5,951 nt of DNA from Candidatus Nomurabacteria bacterium (GTDB lineage: Bacteria > Patescibacteria > Paceibacteria > UBA9973): the NCBI GenBank assembly GCA_026396015.1, contig JAPLXP010000001.1, forward strand, positions 1 to 5,951. The letters run 5' to 3'. Under the pieces are notes generated by a model, which saw nothing but the letters and a program-made list of their open reading frames with translations, made no database searches and was not told where the DNA came from. Shown here in pieces: positions 1-4,406 of the stretch (positions are counted from its first letter, which is position 1; each line of letters starts with the position of its first letter). The translations under genes and the position numbers were made by a program.

Positions 1-765
1 TCCGAGCTCGTCGATCTCCAGTAGTGCCAGGGCCTTCTTTACCGCATCCTTGTCCATCATAGTCTTGTGAACTTGGGCATAGTCACGGCATCTTTTTAAA
101 AAGTAATTGGCAGTACGTGGTGTAAATCGTGCACGCTTTGCAATCTCGTCTAATGCACCATCGTCGAGGGTGACCCCGAGGATTTTTGCAGAGCGAGCGA
201 GAATTTTTTTAATTTCTTCGTGATTGTAAAACTCTAATCGGAATACACCACCAGAGAATCTGGATCGGAGAGGGGACGACAGGAGTGCGATACGAGTAGT
301 AGCAGCAATCAGTGTGAATGGTGGGAGTTCAAGTTGGATTGTGCGAGCAGATGGCCCCTTGCCTATGATGATATCGAGCACCCCAGACTCCATCGCTGGG
401 TAGAGGACTTCTTCTACCATTTTGTTTAGTCTGTGTATCTCATCGATGAATACAATATCTCCTGGCGCGAGATTTGTCAGTATTGAAGCGAGGTCTCCAA
501 CCTTTTCAATGGCTGGACCAGATGTGATTTTGATCTGTCTGCGTGTCTCATGTGCTACTAGGTGGGCTAGTGTAGTTTTTCCTAGTCCAGGTGGTCCATA
601 AAATAGTATATGTTCAGCTGGATGAGAGCGCTCCTCAGCTGCCTGGAGTAAAATTTTTAGGTTTGCTTTTATATTTTCCTGGCCAATGTATTCATCCCAC
701 ACACTTGGGCGCAGTGTCTGGTCTAGAAAGCCTTCGTCTTTAGTTGTATTAGGGGTACTTGACAT
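1..765 (-). CDS. ruvB: Holliday junction branch-migration DNA helicase RuvB (C-terminus off the left edge)
   Basis: RuvB is the AAA+ ATPase ring that, with RuvA, drives branch migration of Holliday junctions in recombinational repair in the cytoplasm. I translated the minus strand by hand from 765 to 1: 255 codons without a stop. Seen: Walker A GPPGLGKT (residues 57-64), Walker B IDEIHR (107-112), the sensor-1 stretch AATTR (154-158), the arginine-finger segment SPLRSRF (164-170) and the sensor-2 region TPRTANYFLKR (215-225). The family is usually about 330-350 aa, so only the C-terminal winged-helix DNA-binding domain is missing because of the window edge. The ATG at 765 is firm: an in-frame TAG lies seven codons upstream with no other start between. 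No Shine-Dalgarno sequence precedes it. After the arginine-finger segment the protein reads RFSGGVFRLEFY, one residue longer than the usual RFG(I/V)xxRLEFY. A divergent promoter overlaps the start codon. Confidence 0.96.
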   Translation of the reverse strand, partial: MSSTPNTTKDEGFLDQTLRPSVWDEYIGQENIKANLKILLQAAEERSHPAEHILFYGPPGLGKTTLAHLVAHETRRQIKITSGPAIEKVGDLASILTNLAPGDIVFIDEIHRLNKMVEEVLYPAMESGVLDIIIGKGPSARTIQLELPPFTLIAATTRIALLSSPLRSRFSGGVFRLEFYNHEEIKKILARSAKILGVTLDDGALDEIAKRARFTPRTANYFLKRCRDYAQVHKTMMDKDAVKKALALLEIDELG

Positions 766-787
766 TATATTGGCATTATGCTATACT
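759..787 (+). promoter_or_regulatory. Near-consensus sigma-70-type promoter, divergent to ruvB
   Basis: The -35 TTGACA (759-764) matches consensus in all six bases, the spacer is exactly 17 bp, and the -10 TATACT (782-787) matches in five of six with an extended TG at 779-780. Predicted transcription start is about A794. The -35 overlaps the ruvB start codon (763-765) on the other strand. No convincing protein gene follows at once; the transcript would enter the structured RNA at about 794-983. Confidence 0.6.
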
Positions 788-793
788 CTTCTT

Positions 794-983
794 AGTTAGC
801 CTTCACATATACATTATAGCATTTTCGCAAAGAGGACATAAATCTCTAAGCAATCAGCCCCGTGCTCTATATCCGCGCGTAGGACATTCTGGTTTAGTTT
901 ACTATTACTGGTGTTATCCTTCAAACGCATATTACTTTAAGACTCGTTTTTTAAAGGATTGTTTAGAGATTTATGTTTTTTTT
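794..983 (+). ncRNA. Probable structured non-coding RNA, 6S-like in size and shape (family unproven)
   Basis: Seen: the 20-nt arms 836-855 and 957-976 are complementary at every position, with a single G-U pair (G850 with T962), and the right arm runs into a T8 tract (976-983). That resembles a closing stem merging into an intrinsic terminator. Inside, 935-940 pairs with 951-956 (CTTTAA/TTAAAG), and an interrupted stem can form from 869-872 with 929-932, 877-880 with 925-928, and 881-884 with 917-920. A competing hairpin is 861-865 with 875-879. The closing stem, an open bubble with a small 3'-side hairpin and an irregular terminal stem recall 6S RNA, and the predicted length of about 190 nt fits. 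The first 42 nt are mostly outside the closing stem, which is unlike mature 6S unless processed or started nearer 825. The G-U pair would be an A-C mismatch on the minus strand, which favours the plus strand. Not 4.5S RNA, RNase P or tmRNA: their signature sequences are absent. Confidence 0.5.
813..821 (-). promoter_or_regulatory. Extended -10 promoter element for ruvB
   Basis: On the minus strand the sequence reads TGCTATAAT, a perfect extended -10. Predicted start is near 806, giving ruvB a leader of about 41 nt. The -35 position (about 836-841, TTATGT) is weak, as is common when an extended -10 is present. It faces the plus-strand promoter at 759-787, so the two would interfere. Confidence 0.5.
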
Positions 984-990
984 ATGGAAC

Positions 991-1026
991 ACCCTCTCCT
1001 TTATAAGGAGAGGGATGGGGAGAGGT
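991..1026. repeat. REP-like GC-rich palindrome
   Basis: The arms CCCTCTCCTT (992-1001) and AAGGAGAGGG (1005-1014) form a perfect 10-bp stem with a 3-nt loop. A second copy of the right arm, GGGGAGAGG (1017-1025), follows two bases later and could pair with the same left arm. Short palindromes of this CCCTCTCC/GGAGAGGG kind with a near-duplicate arm are typical of dispersed extragenic repeats (REP-like elements) in many bacteria. It is far more GC-rich than its surroundings. No T-run follows, so it is not an ordinary terminator. Only one copy is in the window, so dispersal is inferred. Confidence 0.5.
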
Positions 1027-1033
1027 GAATAAA

Positions 1034-1071
1034 TTTTTCTCGCATTCCATCTTTTGCATTAGCGAGAGAAA
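1034..1071. repeat. Inverted repeat just upstream of the small ORFs
   Basis: The arms 1034-1043 and 1062-1071 (core TCTCGC/GCGAGA) can pair over 10 positions on the plus-strand RNA with one U-G pair, around an 18-nt loop. It sits between the REP-like palindrome and the first small ORF. It may be part of the same repeat unit or an operator; nothing in the sequence decides this. Confidence 0.3.
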
Positions 1072-1079
1072 TACCGCTG

Positions 1080-1088
1080 TGTTAAAAT
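1080..1088 (+). promoter_or_regulatory. Extended -10 element at the first small ORF
   Basis: TGTTAAAAT (TG at 1080-1081, TAAAAT at 1083-1088) ends six bases before the ATG at 1095. Transcription would begin at or next to that ATG, giving a leaderless mRNA, which agrees with the absence of a Shine-Dalgarno sequence. I see no good -35. Confidence 0.35.
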
Positions 1089-1094
1089 AAAAAT

Positions 1095-1247
1095 ATGAAT
1101 ATTAAAGTTAGTTTTTTCTTTTCGACCATTGTTATATCTTTGGTCGGAGGAGGGTTCACTTGGTATGTGTACTTTACTGCACAGCATTTCTTGGATGATA
1201 TGATATATATTCAGACCATTCATATTCCTAAGTCAAATAAAATATAA
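1095..1247 (+). CDS. Small predicted single-span membrane protein (50 aa), unknown function
   Basis: I do not recognise this protein. The frame encodes 50 residues starting MNIKVSFFFSTIVISLVG, with one hydrophobic segment at about residues 5-27 and a polar, lysine-containing tail (IPKSNKI). An in-frame TAA lies four codons upstream, so the ATG at 1095 is the first possible start. Support that it is real: a -10-like element at leaderless spacing, a second similar small ORF beginning one base after its stop, and a strong terminator closing the pair. Against: it is short, and nearby AT-rich DNA can encode hydrophobic frames by chance. Function cannot be inferred; a pilus accessory protein or small toxin are only guesses. 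Confidence 0.45.
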   Translation: MNIKVSFFFSTIVISLVGGGFTWYVYFTAQHFLDDMIYIQTIHIPKSNKI

Positions 1248-1248
1248 A

Positions 1249-1410
1249 ATGCAATTTTATCTAGATAAAGAAATAAGTTTTTCTGCTGCAGTTTCTGCTA
1301 TTATCATCATTTCTTCTTTTTTTGCCTTTTTTATTTACAAATCAGCCTACTCATTTTTAATAGAGACAAATGCTGCCTACTCTCCATTGGGCGTGAGTGA
1401 AAATAGATAA
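1249..1410 (+). CDS. Small predicted single-span membrane protein (53 aa), unknown function
   Basis: I do not recognise this protein. It starts one base after the stop of the preceding 50-aa ORF, an arrangement that suggests translational coupling. The start reads MQFYLDKEISFSAAVSA, a hydrophobic segment rich in Ile, Ser and Phe covers about residues 9-30, and a polar tail ends SPLGVSENR. The short charged N-terminus followed by a single span resembles a small bitopic membrane protein. The stop codon TAA (1408-1410) is part of the left arm of the terminator, a compact arrangement typical of a genuine last gene in a transcript. It converges with the pilB gene on the other strand. Confidence 0.5.
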   Translation: MQFYLDKEISFSAAVSAIIIISSFFAFFIYKSAYSFLIETNAAYSPLGVSENR

Positions 1411-1438
1411 AACACCTCGACATTGTCGAGGTGTTTTA
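1408..1438. terminator. Bidirectional intrinsic terminator between converging genes
   Basis: Perfect inverted repeat: AAAACACCTCGAC (1409-1421), loop ATT, then GTCGAGGTGTTTT (1425-1437); T1408-A1438 adds one more pair. The core is GC-rich, with an A-tract on one side and a T-tract on the other, so it works in either direction. It lies between the 53-aa ORF (plus) and the pilB stop (minus, 1446). Confidence 0.9.
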
Positions 1439-1445
1439 ATTATTA

Positions 1446-3146
1446 TTACTCTGCGTAAAAATCTACCACACTTTGTACTTCTTCAAATGATGTCTTACCT
1501 GTGAGTATTTTTACTAAACCATCTTCTTCCATGTTCAAGTTTCCTTGATGTGAAGCTACTTCTTTGATTTCACGTTCACTAGGATTCTTTGGAATTATTG
1601 CTTCTATTTCGGCACTGTTGTGTACTGCCTCGAATATTCCCATACGTCCCTTGTATCCAGTAAAGTTACATTTTTCACAACCCGTAGGGCCGTATGTCTT
1701 GAAAGGATTTGTCATATCTACTCCATAGTCGGCTAGATTTTTATTGTGAGCTTTTGCATTTTCTATTGTTTTTTGAATTATTGATTTTTCAGAATCAGAA
1801 ACCTCGATTTCTTTTTTGCATTCTACACAGAGTTTTCTTACTAGGCGCTGAGCGATAGATAGAGATAGTGCAGATACGAGAATTTTTGGATTTACATCTA
1901 GGTCTATAAGACGGGGGATTACTCCTGCAGCATTGTTCGTATGGAGTGTAGAGAACACAAGGTGACCTGTGAGGGCAGATTCGACGGCGATTTTAGCAGT
2001 CTCGCTGTCACGTATTTCTCCGACCATGATCACATCTGGGTCTTGGCGGAGTGCTGATCGTAGTCCATCTAGGAATGTGTAGCCCTTGTCTTCTTCTACT
2101 TGGGTCTGAGTGATTCCTGGAAGGTGATATTCTACTGGGTCTTCGATTGTGATAATTTTGATTTCTGTAGAATATATTTTTTGAAGGAATGAATATAACG
2201 TAGTTGTCTTACCGGATCCTGTAGGACCAGTCAGTAGTATTAGCCCATTTGGCTTTTTGATCTCTCGCATGAATACTTCGTAGAGTTTTGGTTCGATACC
2301 CATGTCTTCGAGTTTTACGCGGATAGATTTTGGGTTCAATAGACGCATGACGATAGACTCACCGTATGCACCAGGTATTAAGGACACGCGGAGTGATATC
2401 TCGTCGCCATTCATAACAATACTAAATCTGCCATCTTGGGCTGTGGAGTGTGAAGTAATCTTTAATCCTGATAAAAGTTTGATTCTTGAGTTTATGAATT
2501 TATGAATCTCTGGGGGTATTTCAGTTATTTCTTGTAGGATACCGTCCAGGCGATATCGGAGGCGGACTATATGTTCCTCGGGTTCAAGGTGGATGTCAGA
2601 TGCATTTACTGCTATAGACCCAGCGAGTATTACCTCGAGCATATGTGATGTTGTGTGGGCTTTACCTTTTTCTGTTTTTTCTATTTCTTTTTTAATGTCT
2701 ACTATATTTTGGATATTTGCTGCGATGTTTTTTAATACATCACCCGAGATATCGATACTACCAGCTTTAGATTCAGATGCGTATGATATTTCGCTGTATC
2801 TACCCCAAGCTTTTTCCAGTGATGCTAGTGATGCCATATATAGATGGGGAACATATCCGTGTGCAGTAAAATAATCCGTGACAGTTTGTATCTTGTCTGC
2901 TTGCGGAGATCTTACTGCTACATGTACATCATGACCAAGAATTTTAAATGGTGCGATTTCTTGGCTTCGAGCCTCATCTTCAGGTATTGTACGAAGTGCA
3001 TCATTTTCTATTGGTATATTTATTAGGTTTACGTGAGGTATTCCATATTTTGATTCCGCCAAGACTTCTACAAGCTGTTCTTCTTCTTGTCTGTGTATGT
3101 CTTCTAGGTCTTTATTCTCTTTTTCATCATTAAATTGGATGGTCAT
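1446..3146 (-). CDS. pilB: Type IV pilus assembly ATPase, PilB/GspE family
   Basis: Hexameric secretion ATPase that powers pilin polymerisation at the inner face of the membrane. Seen in the 566-aa product: a GspE/MshE-type N-terminal domain at about residues 20-115 (YGIPHVNL, then IPEDEA), the conserved ASDIHLEP (182-189), Walker A GPTGSGKTT (307-315), Asp box ITIEDPVEY (332-340), Walker B with DPDVIMVGEIRD (369-380), His box STLHTN (399-404), and a tetracysteine zinc site from CVEC (440-443) and CEKC (490-493). The zinc site marks assembly ATPases (PilB/GspE) rather than retraction PilT. Length is normal for the family and all catalytic motifs are intact. The ATG at 3146 is supported by an in-frame TAA three codons upstream and by a -10 at leaderless distance. 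No pilC, pilT or pilin gene lies beside it here, so choosing PilB over GspE rests on the usual presence of type IV pili in these lineages. Confidence 0.93.
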   Translation of the reverse strand: MTIQFNDEKENKDLEDIHRQEEEQLVEVLAESKYGIPHVNLINIPIENDALRTIPEDEARSQEIAPFKILGHDVHVAVRSPQADKIQTVTDYFTAHGYVPHLYMASLASLEKAWGRYSEISYASESKAGSIDISGDVLKNIAANIQNIVDIKKEIEKTEKGKAHTTSHMLEVILAGSIAVNASDIHLEPEEHIVRLRYRLDGILQEITEIPPEIHKFINSRIKLLSGLKITSHSTAQDGRFSIVMNGDEISLRVSLIPGAYGESIVMRLLNPKSIRVKLEDMGIEPKLYEVFMREIKKPNGLILLTGPTGSGKTTTLYSFLQKIYSTEIKIITIEDPVEYHLPGITQTQVEEDKGYTFLDGLRSALRQDPDVIMVGEIRDSETAKIAVESALTGHLVFSTLHTNNAAGVIPRLIDLDVNPKILVSALSLSIAQRLVRKLCVECKKEIEVSDSEKSIIQKTIENAKAHNKNLADYGVDMTNPFKTYGPTGCEKCNFTGYKGRMGIFEAVHNSAEIEAIIPKNPSEREIKEVASHQGNLNMEEDGLVKILTGKTSFEEVQSVVDFYAE

Positions 3147-3154
3147 ATAGCGTT

Positions 3155-3160
3155 ATTATA
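3155..3160 (-). promoter_or_regulatory. Consensus -10 of pilB, leaderless spacing
   Basis: The minus strand reads TATAAT eight bases before the pilB ATG at 3146, so transcription should begin at or within two bases of the start codon. No Shine-Dalgarno sequence is present. The -35 position (about 3178-3183, TGTATT) is weak, and a palindrome at 3183-3197 lies directly upstream. Confidence 0.5.
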
Positions 3161-3182
3161 CTTGATTTTTATAGGTAAATAC

Positions 3183-3197
3183 AGGGGTATTACCCCT
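3183..3197. promoter_or_regulatory. Perfect palindrome between divergent promoters, candidate operator
   Basis: AGGGGTA, central T, TACCCCT: a perfect 15-bp odd palindrome and an unusually GC-rich patch in an AT-rich intergenic region. It touches the -35 of the rightward promoter (from 3197) and the -35 position of pilB (about 3178-3183). A dimeric regulator bound here could control both genes. No T-run follows, and the arms are too short for a good terminator. Confidence 0.4.
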
Positions 3198-3225
3198 TGA
3201 CTTTTATATCCGAGTGTGATACAAT
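3197..3225 (+). promoter_or_regulatory. Strong sigma-70-type promoter of the exported-protein gene
   Basis: -35 TTGACT (3197-3202, five of six consensus), exact 17-bp spacer, -10 TACAAT (3220-3225, five of six) with an extended TG at 3217-3218. Predicted start is about A3232, leaving an 87-nt leader before the ATG at 3319. Confidence 0.75.
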
Positions 3226-3234
3226 ATACACAAA

Positions 3235-3315
3235 GGTTAGGGATTGATTAGTTTTGCTTGTTTCCCACAAAAAGGGTAATAAACACAACTAATTAATCTA
3301 AAATTAAAACTAACC
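3235..3315 (+). promoter_or_regulatory. Structured 5' leader, nested hairpin
   Basis: GGTTAG (3235-3240) is complementary to CTAACC (3310-3315). Inside, 3242-3256 pairs with 3284-3298 over 15 positions with one G-U pair and one mismatch, and CCC (3264-3266) pairs with GGG (3274-3276) at the tip. The fold begins about three bases after the predicted transcription start and ends three bases before the ATG, so nearly the whole leader is one hairpin. No Shine-Dalgarno sequence is visible. It could stabilise the mRNA 5' end or control initiation; no known riboswitch is recognised. Confidence 0.45.
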
Positions 3316-3318
3316 AAT

Positions 3319-4302
3319 ATGAAAAAGTACATCGTAATCATGTTGATCACCCTAGTGGGTCTATCAACTACATCAAAAGCACAAACAGACAACGGAGGAG
3401 CATACTTTGTTTTTAAAAATCCTAGTTATTTAATTACTTTGCAAGATGTATCAGATATTGCACAAAATATCGAAACTCTTAAAACTGGTAATAAATATCT
3501 TACTTCAAGCGGACAGGAATTTATTCCTTTTTATCCGCAAACATGGAAATCCCACATGCAGAGGATTTTAACAAAAGCAAAAGGTTCATCAGTTACAGAC
3601 ATAGCCTATGAATTAAGTCAGGGTGAAATCGTCCCTTGGGATGACAACATTTCTGTTAGCACAACAAACTATGGAGTAGCGATGAATGGTAATATCATTA
3701 CCTACCTTAACTATAAGGGCGGAAATGGGGTAAGATGTTTAATGTACAATGGTTATCCTGTTTTAAAAACAGCAAAATCATGTTTGAATCCTGAAGATCC
3801 AAATATTCAAGTTCAACTTACTAAAAAGCAAGTTGTGAATGTTCCGGTAACTAAAATTATTCAATACATTGAACCCTCAGTTTCTTATCAGCCTAGTTAT
3901 GCTAATTATTCAAATCAAGCACCATCATCTTATACCACTCAACCAAAGCATATGGATTTTGTATATGAAAATACAGAATCAGTTAAATCTGGCTGGAATA
4001 TAGGTATGAGTGGTGGCGGAATGCAGCAATGTATTGGTAATGCCTTGAATGGAAATTATGCAGGAGCTATTGCTTCAGGTTTTGGCTCATTAAATTTTGG
4101 TAAAACACCGTCTTCTGAAAGACGTACCTATTATTCAGGTTCTTCTAGTGGAATTGACTCTCAATTCCCAAATGTTGCAACTGGAAATAATAATTATCAA
4201 AATAATTACCAAAACAATTATCAATATCAAGCTAATAATGGCGTAATGCCTACCCGTTCTTATTACCCTAATAGGCGATATCCATGGGCGATGCACTATT
4301 AG
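3319..4302 (+). CDS. Exported protein of unknown function with Asn/Gln/Tyr-rich C-terminus
   Basis: I do not recognise a named family. The 327-aa product begins with a clear Sec signal peptide, MKKYIVIMLITLVGLSTTSK followed by AQ, with likely cleavage near residues 21-22. There is no later membrane span, so the mature protein is probably secreted or loosely held at the cell surface. Residues 23-185 look like a folded domain with C140 and C155 (RCLMYNGYPVLK to SCLNP), possibly a disulfide; about 186-215 is Ser/Tyr/Pro/Gln-rich; about 225-262 is a Gly/Ala-rich stretch with C238; and 264-327 is low-complexity with three NNYQ repeats and a basic, aromatic end (RRYPWAMHY). Leucine codons differ from the neighbours (see findings) and the signal peptide ending in KAQ looks Bacteroidota-like. 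It has its own strong promoter, structured leader and terminator, so it is a single-gene unit, divergent from pilB. Confidence 0.85.
   Translation: MKKYIVIMLITLVGLSTTSKAQTDNGGAYFVFKNPSYLITLQDVSDIAQNIETLKTGNKYLTSSGQEFIPFYPQTWKSHMQRILTKAKGSSVTDIAYELSQGEIVPWDDNISVSTTNYGVAMNGNIITYLNYKGGNGVRCLMYNGYPVLKTAKSCLNPEDPNIQVQLTKKQVVNVPVTKIIQYIEPSVSYQPSYANYSNQAPSSYTTQPKHMDFVYENTESVKSGWNIGMSGGGMQQCIGNALNGNYAGAIASGFGSLNFGKTPSSERRTYYSGSSSGIDSQFPNVATGNNNYQNNYQNNYQYQANNGVMPTRSYYPNRRYPWAMHY
4189..4224 (+). repeat. Three tandem 12-bp units encoding NNYQ
   Basis: Codons 291-302 of the exported protein encode NNYQ three times in a row. The units differ only by synonymous third-base changes (AAT/AAC, TAT/TAC), so the amino-acid repeat appears to be kept. 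Units of 12 bp allow in-frame expansion or contraction by slippage. Confidence 0.8.
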
Positions 4303-4327
4303 TGTTTAGTGCTTTTGATTAAATTTT

Positions 4328-4357
4328 AGCAGGGAGATTTATCTCCCTTGCTTTTTT
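4328..4357 (+). terminator. Intrinsic terminator of the exported-protein gene
   Basis: AGCAGGGAGA (4328-4337) pairs with TCTCCCTTGCT (4342-4352) with one bulged T around a TTTA loop, followed by a T6 run (4352-4357). It lies 26 bases after the stop codon and separates this gene from the surface-protein gene downstream. Confidence 0.85.
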
Positions 4358-4390
4358 AAGTCTTCAAATTATTTAATAGCGTTGAAGGTT

Positions 4391-4396
4391 TAAAAT
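4391..4396 (+). promoter_or_regulatory. Possible -10 of the surface-protein gene
   Basis: TAAAAT lies ten bases before the ATG at 4407, within the 49-bp gap after the upstream terminator where a promoter is expected. No good -35 is visible. Inverted arms CTTCAA (4362-4367) and TTGAAG (4382-4387) just upstream might be a regulator site. No Shine-Dalgarno sequence at normal spacing. Confidence 0.3.
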
Positions 4397-4406
4397 TGCA
4401 AATTAT

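Noticed and set aside
845..866. GGGGCTGATT on the minus strand, resembling the start of tmRNA
   Set aside because: No tag-peptide frame, no T-arm and no CCA-end segment at the right distance; a short chance match.
836..976. The 20-bp inverted repeats read as the ends of a small mobile element (MITE)
   Set aside because: No target-site duplication is visible at the ends, the single mismatch is a G-U pair on the plus-strand RNA, and a T8 tract follows; an RNA gene fits better. Not fully excluded.
759..1028. Open frame of 89 codons starting with TTG on the plus strand
   Set aside because: Its start is the -35 box of a consensus promoter, its predicted transcription start lies inside the frame, it crosses the structured RNA and the REP-like palindrome, and the protein looks random and Tyr/Leu-rich with no domain.
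2302..3133. Several plus-strand open frames of 60-93 codons
   Set aside because: They are antisense to the well-supported pilB gene, overlap each other and show no domain or initiation signal.
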